NCBI RefSeq assembly: GCF_013177735.1
Contig: NZ_WOEZ01000245.1
Span: forward strand, 1 to 64,000
Reading direction: 5' to 3'
DNA: 64,000 bases
Origin: Paraburkholderia elongata
GTDB lineage: Bacteria; Pseudomonadota; Gammaproteobacteria; Burkholderiales; Burkholderiaceae
Shown: positions 35,813 through 44,429 of the stretch, piece after piece
Layout of the letters: every line of letters starts with the position of its first letter
Position numbering within the stretch: position 1 is the stretch's first letter
Program-made: the position numbers and the translations under genes
The notes under the pieces: model-generated
The model's database searches: none
The model's input: the letters and a program-made list of their open reading frames with translations, nothing else
Told to the model about the DNA's origin: nothing

Positions 35813-36694
35813 GTGACTTCTTTCAATCCAGTGATCGCTCTCGAACGGGGGTTGGCGGTCCTGACAGTTGTGAACAGACTGCAACGAGCCAAGGTTGCAG
35901 AGGTTCGCGCTCAAACGGGCCTGGACAAAGCAACGGTCATACGGATGCTCGAAACGCTGATTCACGCTGGCTACGTTGTCAAGGACTCGAAGGAGTCGGT
36001 CTACTTTCCCAGCGCTCGAACCATGCAGTTGAGCTGCGGCTTCAATCTTCCCCAACGAATAGCCGAGTCCGCGGGTCCCGTCCACTCTCAGTTCCATCGT
36101 GCCGTCGGCTGGCCTTCGGTCCTGACAATTCATGATGGCGACTCAATGATCACGATCCATTCCAGTAACGAGGATGGTGTCCTGCAGCTCAATCGTCCCA
36201 GCGGGTTCCGTGCGCCGATGCTAATGACGTGTCTTGGCCGGGCATATCTGGCGTATTGCAACGATGCCGAACAGGATCGAATCATCGCGTCGCTTGCGGA
36301 AATACCTGGCACGGACACTGAACTCGCTCGTGAGCCGTCCAAGCTGAAGGCTCTCCTGGCAAAGATCCGCGCTCAAGGATACGCGGTCAACGATCGAGGA
36401 TATGGAGAGCGCATGCAGCACAACCTGTGGGCTCTGGGCGTTCCTGTTAAAGACAGCAACAACGTCTATGCGTCTCTTGGTCTGATCATCCCGGGCGACC
36501 TTTTTACCCGTAAGGCCGGGATTCACAAGTATCTGCTCACGATGCAAAAGGTTGCCGAGAAACTGGCTGCGATATTTTCAGAGCAGGGGTTCAATATGGC
36601 GGCTGCCGAGTTGTATAAGACAACAAGCAGAAGAGGCGGCGCGCGCAAACTGCCCGATGCACAATCGTTTCCCGGCATGATCGGCCCGCTGTAA
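35813..36694 (+). CDS. IclR-family transcriptional regulator
   Basis: The protein has 293 residues with an N-terminal winged helix (VAEVRAQTGLDKATVIRMLE, about 25-45) and a C-terminal IclR effector domain (about 90-265). The start is a GTG at 35813 with ribosome binding site CGGAG. IclR regulators usually control catabolic operons next door, but here no such operon is adjacent; the downstream gene is a convergent TetR regulator. This may be the first gene of the accessory region. Confidence 0.85.
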   Translation: MTSFNPVIALERGLAVLTVVNRLQRAKVAEVRAQTGLDKATVIRMLETLIHAGYVVKDSKESVYFPSARTMQLSCGFNLPQRIAESAGPVHSQFHRAVGWPSVLTIHDGDSMITIHSSNEDGVLQLNRPSGFRAPMLMTCLGRAYLAYCNDAEQDRIIASLAEIPGTDTELAREPSKLKALLAKIRAQGYAVNDRGYGERMQHNLWALGVPVKDSNNVYASLGLIIPGDLFTRKAGIHKYLLTMQKVAEKLAAIFSEQGFNMAAAELYKTTSRRGGARKLPDAQSFPGMIGPL

Positions 36695-36794
36695 ACAGTT
36701 CGTTTCCAGGGCCGCTCGTGTCACCACATCGCGTTGGCGGCAATCCTTTGGGCGGTCCCGCCAGTCCGCCGCAACACCGCGCATGTATCCGCTC

Positions 36795-37454
36795 TTACTG
36801 AGGGGCTCTGCTCAACGCTTTCCAAACTGCCTTTGTAGCGACTCTTAAGGCATCCCAATCGGTCTCATTGTCGCCGCGCCGGCGGATGAAGACGACAAGG
36901 CCATGCAGGTGCGAGACGATGAGCTCTGCGCGCAACGTACATTCACCGGATGGAAGCGACGGGTTGAGCTTTGCAATAAGGCCCGAAAACATGTCGATGA
37001 GTTCGCTTTGGTTCTTGGCCATCAACTCGTTCACGAAAGGCTCATGCTCGGCCAGGCTCCAGCAATGAAGCGCGAAGGCACCCGCGTATCGCTCGGGGCC
37101 TGTTAGCAGATCGAATACCTGATCGACGAGGCGCTCGAGGCGCTCGTCAGGCGATCGAGCATTGTCTTTTGCCAACTCCCGGTACTCAGCGATGTAGCGG
37201 CGAGCCAGTTCCTGGATGGCGCTTCTCAATAGCTCCTCACGCGTGCCGAAGTAATGCTGAAGCGTTCTCAGTCGAATCCCTGCGTCGTTCGCAATGCGGC
37301 GTTGCGTGAAGCCGACGTAGCCTTCTGTGGCAAATACGCTGATCGCCACCTCCAGAATTTCGGGGACGCGAGTGGTGCGATTGCCGCGACGTTTGGGCTC
37401 AGGAGCGGGATGAGCCCCTCGGATTTCGTCAGATGTTAATTTCAGATCTTTCAT
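36795..37454 (-). CDS. TetR-family transcriptional regulator
   Basis: The 219-residue protein has the TetR DNA-binding helix-turn-helix FTQRRIANDAGIRLRTLQHY (about 48-67) followed by FGTREELLRSAI. The C-terminal ligand domain is unassigned. It is convergent with the IclR gene, 100 bp apart. Its target is unknown. Confidence 0.85.
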   Translation of the reverse strand: MKDLKLTSDEIRGAHPAPEPKRRGNRTTRVPEILEVAISVFATEGYVGFTQRRIANDAGIRLRTLQHYFGTREELLRSAIQELARRYIAEYRELAKDNARSPDERLERLVDQVFDLLTGPERYAGAFALHCWSLAEHEPFVNELMAKNQSELIDMFSGLIAKLNPSLPSGECTLRAELIVSHLHGLVVFIRRRGDNETDWDALRVATKAVWKALSRAPQ

Positions 37455-37763
37455 CGCAGCTCATTGATGCGGGATCGCTTCTGGTGGATTTCGGCCTACG
37501 GCCGCACTGCCGAAAGTATAAGTCAGATGACTCACAAATAGTAGTCACCCAAACCCGCTATGTAACCAGATGCCTACATGAGATGCCGAATTAGCACACT
37601 TGACGGCGGGTTTCCCCCCGGCAATCTTTGATTGCGTATTAGTCGAGCAACCACTAATATTTAGTCAAGCGACACATTGACGTATGTGTCGTAGGTACAG
37701 GGCTCGGTCGACGACGAGGACAGGCCAGCGAGCGATCCCGAGAATGGGCATCAGGAGGCAGAA
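37455..37763. other. Intergenic region upstream of the TetR gene
   Basis: The gap of 309 bp lies between the TetR start and a small gene. It contains AT-rich stretches (37500-37560 and 37630-37690) such as TATTAGTCGAGCAACCACTA and ATATTTAGTCAAGC that may hold divergent promoters. No gene is supported. Confidence 0.4.
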
Positions 37764-38000
37764 ATGAGTGCGGGCGGACAGTCGTTGCGTTGGCTCATCG
37801 ACAAATGGTTTGTTCTCGCGGCGGGAAGCGCCTATCGGCTTACGCGATCCCCGTGCGCAGAGTCGTCTTCATGCCGCTATGTCTGCTTCGAGGCAACGCG
37901 GACGGGCGGCGCGTTAAAAATCTTCTTTTTCCGCCACGAAGATGGCTCGTGGAGCGTCTTTCCTCCCGCGCCCAAGAGACCGACGCTCACTTTGGATTAA
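37764..38000 (+). CDS. Small hypothetical protein (78 residues)
   Basis: An AGGAGG ribosome binding site at 37753-37758 lies 5 bp before the ATG, strong support that this is a real gene. The protein begins MSAGGQSLRWLIDKWF and later has IFFFRHEDGSWSVFPP. I do not recognise a family. It opens a group of three small genes before ribBA. Confidence 0.6.
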   Translation: MSAGGQSLRWLIDKWFVLAAGSAYRLTRSPCAESSSCRYVCFEATRTGGALKIFFFRHEDGSWSVFPPAPKRPTLTLD

Positions 38001-38129
38001 GCGGGCTTTAAAGGACAACAGCAGGCATTGTGGCCTGGCGACCGGAATCGATGCCACGCCACCGCGGGGCGCAGCTTGAGAGCTCGACGCGATTTGCCGA
38101 GGCTGCCCACATTTAGGAGGAGGTGCCCG

Positions 38130-38354
38130 ATGGACATTCTGAAAATAGCCATTGCGTCGGGGATGCAGGTCACGCTTGATGGCCGTATTGGCACGCAGGA
38201 ATACCGGAGCGTGTACGGCTCGTTGCAGGCGTTGCGTCGCTTTGCTGAGGCGGTACTGATCACGGCCCCAATCGTTGCCACGCGCCCGGAACTGACCGAA
38301 GCGGAGGGCAGAACCGGTTCGTCGAACAGCCCAGGATGTGAGGCCCAACGATGA
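38130..38354 (+). CDS. Small hypothetical protein (74 residues)
   Basis: AGGAGGAGG at 38115-38123 gives an excellent ribosome binding site for the ATG at 38130. The product begins MDILKIAIASGMQVTLDGR and is followed by a helical part (YGSLQALRRFAEAVLIT). Its stop overlaps the start of the next small gene in an ATGA. Family not recognised. Confidence 0.6.
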   Translation: MDILKIAIASGMQVTLDGRIGTQEYRSVYGSLQALRRFAEAVLITAPIVATRPELTEAEGRTGSSNSPGCEAQR

Positions 38355-38500
38355 TTGCCGGCGTCATTAGCTATCGCATCCCGTGCAGCAGGTCTCCCGT
38401 GCTTCAGCACATATCGCTCGGATTGGTGCTCATGCCTATCGGTGGGTTGACGATCGTGGTAGCCATGCTGCGCCGCGAGTTGCATGAGAACAGCGTATAG
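38351..38500 (+). CDS. Very small membrane-like protein (49 residues)
   Basis: The ATG at 38351 overlaps the preceding stop (ATGA), indicating coupled translation. The product has one hydrophobic segment (about residues 21-40, ISLGLVLMPIGGLTIVVAM) with a positive tail (LRRELHENSV), so it is a likely single-pass membrane peptide. It is seen only by reading the sequence; no family recognised. Confidence 0.45.
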   Translation: MIAGVISYRIPCSRSPVLQHISLGLVLMPIGGLTIVVAMLRRELHENSV

Positions 38501-38633
38501 ACGTGCGTCGGAACAACAAGGCCGCAAAGGCGCAGTCGCCAGCGTTCTTTATCGGCATCGGGACGGCAATCGGCGCGCCACCTCATCGAGAGCGCGGTGC
38601 GCGTACAAGTTCGGGTATGGAGGAGAAAAGGAA

Positions 38634-39833
38634 GTGAAGACGGATTCAATCGAAACTGCAATTGCCGCAATCGCGGCGGGCCGGATGGTCGTTGTCGTGG
38701 ATGACGAAAACCGTGAGAACGAAGGCGATCTGATTATGGCCGCGCAGGCTGCCACAGAGGCGGACCTTGCCTTCATGGTGCGTTACACGAGCGGAGTGCT
38801 TTGCGTGTCGCTGCCGGGAGAACGTTTGGACGCGCTTTCGCTTCCGTTGATGGTGGCGAGCAATAGCGATTCAATGAGTACCGCATTCACGGTGAGCACG
38901 GACTACCGCATTGGCACAACGACCGGAATTTCAGCGGCCGACCGGGCCATCACTGTCAGGGCGCTCGTCGACGAAAAGGCCATCGCCGGCGATTTTAGTC
39001 GGCCGGGGCACATTTTTCCGTTGCGGGCAGCTCGGGGAGGCGTATTGCGACGTGCGGGACATACAGAAGCGGGGGTTGACCTCACGCGACTCGCGGGGAT
39101 AGCACCGGGCGGCTTGCTGGCCGAGATCGTCAACGACGATGGAACCATGGCGCGGTTGCCGCAATTGATGGAGTTCGCGCACATGCACTCGCTGCCCATT
39201 ATCACGATCAAGGATCTCATTGCGTATCGTCGCAGACGGGAGCGCATCGTCGAGCGCATGTCGACGGCGCGTTTGCCCACCCGATATGGCGTGTTTACGG
39301 TATACGGGTACAGAGAAACCATTTCGGGGGAAGAACATGCAGCACTTGTCATGGGCGACTTGGCGGGCCGCGAGGCTCCTCTCGTGCGTGTTCATTCGGA
39401 ATGTCTGACCGGAGAAGTCTTCGGGTCGATCCGATGCGATTGTCGGGCACAACTTGACCTGGCGACGGAGCAAATCGCAGCGGAGGGCCGCGGTGTCGTC
39501 GTCTACCTCAAGGGACACGAAGGGCGCGGCATCGGGTTGACCGAGAAACTGCGAGCCTATGCCTTGCAAGACGAGGGCCTCGATACCGTTCAGGCGAATC
39601 TGAAACTTGGTCTGCAAGTAGATACGCGGGACTACGCCGTCGGTGCTCAGATCCTTCTAGATCTGGGGGTGACAAAGATGAAGCTGATGACGAACAACCC
39701 GCTCAAGTATCAAGGCATTTCCGAGTTCGGATTGAGTATCGAAGAGCGTGTACCCCTCGTCACTGCGCCGAACAGTGAAAACGCTTTCTACCTAACGAGT
39801 GGACCTTTCCGCTATTCGGGACGCTATCGATAG
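38634..39833 (+). CDS. ribBA: Bifunctional 3,4-dihydroxy-2-butanone-4-phosphate synthase / GTP cyclohydrolase II
   Basis: This 399-residue enzyme supplies both precursors of riboflavin. The RibB half (about 1-200) has DDENRENEGDLIMAA and GHTEAGVDL. The RibA half (about 205-385) has the zinc cysteines in HSECLTGEVFGSIRCDC and the catalytic GHEGRGIGL. All key residues seen are intact. The start is a GTG at 38634 with GGAGGAG 8 bp upstream; the frame is open further. It is not next to other rib genes, so it looks like an extra copy on the accessory region. Confidence 0.95.
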   Translation: MKTDSIETAIAAIAAGRMVVVVDDENRENEGDLIMAAQAATEADLAFMVRYTSGVLCVSLPGERLDALSLPLMVASNSDSMSTAFTVSTDYRIGTTTGISAADRAITVRALVDEKAIAGDFSRPGHIFPLRAARGGVLRRAGHTEAGVDLTRLAGIAPGGLLAEIVNDDGTMARLPQLMEFAHMHSLPIITIKDLIAYRRRRERIVERMSTARLPTRYGVFTVYGYRETISGEEHAALVMGDLAGREAPLVRVHSECLTGEVFGSIRCDCRAQLDLATEQIAAEGRGVVVYLKGHEGRGIGLTEKLRAYALQDEGLDTVQANLKLGLQVDTRDYAVGAQILLDLGVTKMKLMTNNPLKYQGISEFGLSIEERVPLVTAPNSENAFYLTSGPFRYSGRYR

Positions 39834-39853
39834 GCAACGCTGCAGCAAATACG

Positions 39854-40075
39854 ATGTTCAAGTTCGCGGCGACAATATTTGGTTCTGATGGTAGGGTGGT
39901 TTCGGAGCAAACGTTCACCGTCTTTAGCGGTAACTCGCGTGCAGTTTCACGCCCCACGTTTGGCCTTCTCATCAATTTTCCAATTGACCGCGAAGGGGTC
40001 TGGACCGTTTCGATTCAATCCGGCGGTTTCGAGTTCGAACGCTTGCCAATTGAGATCCGGCTCGCGAAAACTTGA
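39854..40075 (+). CDS. Short hypothetical protein, possibly the remnant of a larger beta-rich protein
   Basis: The 73-residue frame begins MFKFAATIFGSDGRVVSEQ and ends with a beta-strand pattern (GVWTVSIQSGGFEFERLPIE). The start lacks a ribosome binding site and lies 20 bp after ribBA, so it may be the 3' end of a truncated gene. No family assigned. Confidence 0.3.
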   Translation: MFKFAATIFGSDGRVVSEQTFTVFSGNSRAVSRPTFGLLINFPIDREGVWTVSIQSGGFEFERLPIEIRLAKT

Positions 40076-40711
40076 AGAAACGAAATCGCCTTGGGTTCCA
40101 TTGAATATCCCGTAAGCGGACTAAGTATGCCGAACGGCTGCTTCCGCCGACCACGATAGTCAATTTGACCGACTGAATGGCCGTTGTATCTCGGACGCAG
40201 CCATCGGAGGCGCGCTGGGTCGAACGGCGGCTCGGGGTCGTGTGCCGCCGACCGCGACCGTGTGAGATTCGTGAAGCCCATGCCGTTTGCATGAGACATC
40301 GATCGGCCAATTGCCGACGTCCGTGTTCACGACCGAGGGGACGGTCAATCGACTGTTTGACTTCCGACATCGGGCATTCGCCCCACGTCGGCGGACAGGA
40401 GTTCGTCGGTTCGCCGCCGTTCATTACTGCAATCGCAAAGGACGGGAACGGGACGCTGATTGGCGCGCAAGGCGTTCGCCGCGGCACTTCGGAAGCGTGC
40501 CTCTGTGGGACCACATCAGCGCCAAAGTTACTCGCCGACGGAGTGCCGGTCGGCAACGTTGCGGCAGCGGCGGCGACCTAGGAGACTACTCCGCTTCCTC
40601 CTCGTATGCGTCGAGGACGGTATCGGATACGCTTTGCCCTCACCAGCCTAGGAGGTCGGCAGTTCCGCGAGGAAGGCTCCGTCCTATTCACCAAGTTGCG
40701 CCATGCCGCAT
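40076..40711. other. Low-content accessory stretch
   Basis: Several overlapping short open frames occur but none has a ribosome binding site or convincing family features. The best, in the frame ending at 40581, shows a glycine-rich part (TAIAKDGNGTLIGAQG) but nothing decisive. Probably decayed DNA. Confidence 0.4.
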
Positions 40712-41248
40712 CTAACCTTGTCGGTCCACGCGATGTGAACTCACGTCAACGAGTTGCATCTGTTTTGGGGTGTCGTCCAGTTCACCGATGCCCAGGAACT
40801 CCTGCGCAACTACTCTGAACTTAACTTCGGTAATGCTTTTTTCATCGATTGGAGCACGGCACCTTCGCGGACTTTGAGCCGTACACTTTCTGGGGGGAGA
40901 TTTCCAGATCTTGCCGTGCATGATGTGCCCACATACTGGACATGTGATCTCCCAACCGCAGAATACGTTCGTCAGGCGGTACCGGCTGAACCTGATCAGA
41001 TCTGCTACCAGCATCGCTTGCTTGTCGAGATCGTACGCATCCCACGGCTCAGAGATGATTCCGCCCTTTACGAGATCGAGGAGTCGATAAGTCCGGGTTT
41101 GTCGTGACTGACCGGTAAGGTGATCTTTGAAGGATTTCGTGGAGTATTCGATGCGATAGTCATTATTCGGAGAATCCAGGACGATTTTCAGGTCTCTGTT
41201 CTCCAACAAGCATCGAACAGTAGGTACGTCAGGAGGGTCAGCCAGCAT
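40712..41248 (-). CDS. Hypothetical protein with zinc ribbon
   Basis: This 178-residue protein has a treble-clef or zinc-ribbon site in its middle (CPVCGHIMHG, then KCTAQSPRRC about 15 residues on) inside an otherwise unassigned sequence. It lies 33 bp downstream of the exonuclease-BRCT gene on the same strand, so both are probably one operon. The base composition is lower in GC than the core. Function unknown. Confidence 0.6.
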   Translation of the reverse strand: MLADPPDVPTVRCLLENRDLKIVLDSPNNDYRIEYSTKSFKDHLTGQSRQTRTYRLLDLVKGGIISEPWDAYDLDKQAMLVADLIRFSRYRLTNVFCGWEITCPVCGHIMHGKIWKSPPRKCTAQSPRRCRAPIDEKSITEVKFRVVAQEFLGIGELDDTPKQMQLVDVSSHRVDRQG

Positions 41249-41281
41249 GATGATGAGAACTCCGATCGAAGGGTATGTTGA

Positions 41282-42169
41282 TTAATGCGCGAGATCGACG
41301 ATACGAAGGAAGTCAGTTTCCGTCAGGATTCGAATCGGATGCCCTTTTGCTATTAGTTCTTCTGCTTTTCTCTGTTTGATACTTTTCTCGTGTCCGGCTA
41401 GTTGCCGAATATCAAGGTCACCAACGACGAGAAGTGTTGTTGTCCTTCTTACGCTCGTAGCAACTTGGCACCCAGCCTTGGCGGCAAGCACTGCGGCCTC
41501 GCACCGCGCCAATGCTAGCGTACCTGTGAATACAATTTCTTCCCCAACAAGCGCACCGTCGGGATTACCCTCAATCGCAATTTGATTTGAGAAGGTGGAA
41601 CCGATTGGTTTTCGGGAATTGAAATTGATTGGTTTCTGAACAAGAGTCATCCAGGCGTCAAGTCCAATGCCTGTTGTGTTAATTGCTTGGAGAAGAACTT
41701 CCCCTGCGGCTCGCGCGTCCTCGACGGCATCGTGGGCCGTGAAGCGTATCCCCAAGGCACCGCACACATTAGTTAGCCCATACCCCGAGCGCGACCATTG
41801 CGACCATGCGCGGCGGACAACGCGAGCCGAATCAAGCCATCGGCAGGAAACACCAGTGAGGTTGTGCTTTGCGATGGCCTGGAACAGCGCAGTTCGGTCA
41901 AATGAAGTATGACTAACCACGACCTGATCTCGCAGGCGATCCACCATCGCAGCGTAGATTTGTTGGAATGTGGGCGCGTCTTTGACCGTAGTTGCGTCGA
42001 TCCCGTGAATATCGACATTAACCCAGTCGAAGTCGTCCTGCGGATTGATTAACGATCCCCACCTGTCAACGACTCTCCCATCCTCAAACGTAACCGCCCC
42101 TACCTGACAAATGCTGGCAAGACTGGCGTTTGCGGTTTCAAAGTCTATGGCGACGAATTTCTCGGCCAT
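41282..42169 (-). CDS. DEDDh exonuclease with C-terminal BRCT domain
   Basis: Of 295 residues, about 1-165 form a DnaQ-like 3'-5' exonuclease (Exo I VAIDFETANASLASICQVG, Exo II around VVVSHTSFDRTAL, Exo III HDAVEDARAAGEVL). About 210-290 are a BRCT domain (VGEEIVFTGTLALARCEAAV and TTLLVVGDLD). The start at MAEKFVAID is chosen over the upstream open frame because of a GAAGGGA ribosome binding site. Such proteins resemble the epsilon-like exonucleases of repair or mobile-element defence; exact role unknown. Confidence 0.85.
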   Translation of the reverse strand: MAEKFVAIDFETANASLASICQVGAVTFEDGRVVDRWGSLINPQDDFDWVNVDIHGIDATTVKDAPTFQQIYAAMVDRLRDQVVVSHTSFDRTALFQAIAKHNLTGVSCRWLDSARVVRRAWSQWSRSGYGLTNVCGALGIRFTAHDAVEDARAAGEVLLQAINTTGIGLDAWMTLVQKPINFNSRKPIGSTFSNQIAIEGNPDGALVGEEIVFTGTLALARCEAAVLAAKAGCQVATSVRRTTTLLVVGDLDIRQLAGHEKSIKQRKAEELIAKGHPIRILTETDFLRIVDLAH

Positions 42170-43049
42170 GATGTTGTTCCCTTCGTCTCTATTTTTTTTT
42201 CGTCGCCAGCGCTCACAGCGCCGTCGAGCATCTGACACCCCGTACACTTTTTCGATTGACTACAATCCGCGGCACTCCGTAGAACCGGATTTAACATTCG
42301 ACACTAACGTTCGCCCTACTGCGAAGTGCTAAGTTACCGCTTATGCAAATTAGCCCGCGAGCGCGTAGACGATGGCAACACGCTTCATTTTTCCGCCTCT
42401 GCCATCATGCAGAATACTTCCCCAAAGGCAGAATGCATTGCGCGGTCGCCAAGCTGCCTCCTAAGCCGCAAACGTGGGTCAACGTGCAGAAGCGCCACCG
42501 CATCGCATTACTGCAGTCACGTCGCGCTAACTACATACTCAAGCTGGCCAATGCTCCGTTCGAGACCGCACATTTCGAACATCTTCGTAATCTGGGGGCA
42601 AAGCTAGGATGACGCGCTTGCCGTACCAGCCGCGACTGCAGCGCGGTGCAGATAGTTGAGGCAATATCGGCCATAAGCGTTTTACTGGATGATGGTTTCC
42701 TGAATTATCAGGAACTGCATTTGCTCTGTACGCGCGCGCGAAACAGCGCGCGACGGAAAAGCGAGCTATCGAGTGCTCAGAGTCGCCCTCATTCGTTGCC
42801 GAGTTGGGGCAGCACACGGCCAATTGCTGTCGATGACCGGACTCGGATCGCAGACATTCGAACGTCGGCTCTGAACAGACGATGAACACTCGTGCGTCCA
42901 CCAGTCACTGGCAGGTCACTTACGCGATTGCCCCGTCTGCGGCACAGGCCACATAGAATCGGCGCGAGGCTTGATATCCTGCCTTCGCGTCACGATTGGG
43001 AAGTAATCAAAAGAATCAAACTATCTCAACGGAACAATCGGGGGTTGCA
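42170..43049. other. Accessory stretch without supported genes
   Basis: The 880-bp region holds only short overlapping frames. The best (42343-42612) ends ANYILKLANAPFETAHFEHL and could be a gene remnant, but it has no start signal. The T-rich stretch at 42190-42200 lies upstream of the exonuclease gene and may be part of its promoter. Confidence 0.4.
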
Positions 43050-43499
43050 ATGTCTTTTCTAAAGAACATGATGACAGGCGGCGAGGGTCACTCGGTCGCC
43101 CAAAACGCCCATTTGGCGGAACTTGTCCTGAAGACCTTGGGCAGCGCTGACAAGCGCCAGCAAGTGCTTCAGTCCCTGCAGAAGGTGATGCGCCGAGGTA
43201 TGTCGTTCCAGAGAATGGACGATGATCAACTGGCGGACGAGTTTGATGCGCTCGACAGGGTGGCGCAACTCAACATGCTCTCCATCGCGATTAAGGAGAT
43301 AGGCATTTTCTGGAAAGACGAACCGTGGATGCCCATCCGCAATCCCATGTTCCACTCGATGGACGCGCGGGATGTGGAGGTTAATGCGGGGCACTTCAAG
43401 CGCAAGCATGGGCTCACCGTGACCATCCTGGCAGAGCCGATGAGCCTGGGGCAATGGGTTAAGGAGGGTCGGCTCGTGCGCAAAATCGTCGACCGCTGA
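43050..43499 (+). CDS. Hypothetical protein (149 residues)
   Basis: The start ATG at 43050 follows a GGGGGTT stretch. The protein is mostly helical in its first half (AELVLKTLGSADKRQQVLQS) and has FWKDEPWMPIRNPMFHSMD in its second. It lacks membrane segments. Family not recognised. It is followed 65 bp later by a small exported protein on the same strand. Confidence 0.6.
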   Translation: MSFLKNMMTGGEGHSVAQNAHLAELVLKTLGSADKRQQVLQSLQKVMRRGMSFQRMDDDQLADEFDALDRVAQLNMLSIAIKEIGIFWKDEPWMPIRNPMFHSMDARDVEVNAGHFKRKHGLTVTILAEPMSLGQWVKEGRLVRKIVDR

Positions 43500-43564
43500 C
43501 CGGAATACCAGCGCCGATGCTGCCGCCTAGGCTTGAGGATCAGGATACGAACATGAGGGTAACT

Positions 43565-43906
43565 ATGAAACGAACGGGGCATGCTACCTTGTCCGTGCTT
43601 CTTGCGCTAATACTTGGTGCCCAGTTCTCTCAGGCCATCGCCGGTTTGCTCGGACCATCAAACTATTTTGAATGTATCTTGGACAAGATGCCCGGTGCTC
43701 AGAACGATCCCATCGCAGCCTCAGTCGCGCAGGCGTGCTGGCGCGAATTTCCCAACGCCCCTCCTATAGCCCCAAAAGACAAGGTTGGGGGGCTCTTCTC
43801 CGTTCCCCATGCTCCGGACTGCCTAATGCGCTATGCCAAAGATGTGCGTAGCAACTTTGGAGCACAGCAAATCGCAATAGCATGCAACGAACTTTATTGG
43901 CCTTGA
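43565..43906 (+). CDS. Small exported protein with two similar cysteine motifs
   Basis: This 113-residue protein from the ATG at 43565 (GAGGG 5 bp upstream; an alternative ATG lies at 43553) has a signal peptide (LLALILGAQFSQAIAG). The mature part contains two related segments, each starting with a cysteine and ending about 20 residues later in A-x2-A-x-A-C: ECILDKMPG...SVAQACWREF and DCLMRYAKD...QIAIACNELY. Disulfides within each unit are likely. Function unknown. Confidence 0.55.
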   Translation: MKRTGHATLSVLLALILGAQFSQAIAGLLGPSNYFECILDKMPGAQNDPIAASVAQACWREFPNAPPIAPKDKVGGLFSVPHAPDCLMRYAKDVRSNFGAQQIAIACNELYWP

Positions 43907-44037
43907 TAGCGATGGCTTGTCGCTTCGAAAAAGGTCGGTGAACGATGACGTGTTTTTATACAGAAGGGTATCTAGCTATTCAGCCGTAAGGCGGAAGCCG
44001 CCGACTAAGTAGCCATTCACCGACGAGGAGAAACGGG

Positions 44038-44262
44038 ATGGGACTGTTCAGAGACTTGGCGCACGTTGCGGGCAACATGATGAAGGTGAACTCGCTCTGG
44101 CACGACGTTCGGATGATCTTGATCCGCGAGGTGGGTGTCGATGTGGAGAAGCTGCCTTATGCGCGCAAGATGCAGCTCTACAACCGCGTGAAGGACGAAT
44201 ATCTGAACGGCAATTCGTCGGCCGAATCAATCGCGATGTTGGTTAAGCTCTCCGTCTTTTGA
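44038..44262 (+). CDS. Small hypothetical protein (74 residues)
   Basis: The ribosome binding site GAGGAG (44027-44032) precedes the ATG at 44038. The product begins MGLFRDLAHVAGNMMKVNS and is rich in helices. No family recognised. It is the last gene before the insertion sequence. Confidence 0.6.
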   Translation: MGLFRDLAHVAGNMMKVNSLWHDVRMILIREVGVDVEKLPYARKMQLYNRVKDEYLNGNSSAESIAMLVKLSVF

Positions 44263-44366
44263 GCGCAGCCGAAAAGCGTTCCATAAGCGACCACAGGCCA
44301 GCCAACGGCTTAAATGCCACGGAACCGGCCGCTACAGCAAAAGCGCGTCGGCCGTCCGTAAAGGGT

Positions 44367-44383
44367 CCAGAGTGTGTGAAAAC
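44367..44383 (+). repeat. Left terminal inverted repeat of the IS
   Basis: CCAGAGTGTGTGAAAAC, outer end of the insertion sequence. Confidence 0.8.
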
Positions 44384-44429
44384 GCATTGATCGCCTAAAC
44401 TGAATCAACGCACTGAGCCTGGGTGACTC

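Noticed and set aside
38355..38633. FMN riboswitch before ribBA
   Set aside because: The conserved RFN-element sequence blocks were not found; the region contains small coding frames instead.
40177..40581. PAAR-like or secreted protein
   Set aside because: A glycine-rich segment looked suggestive, but there is no start signal, no repeated PAAR pattern and the N-terminal half is unlike a real protein.
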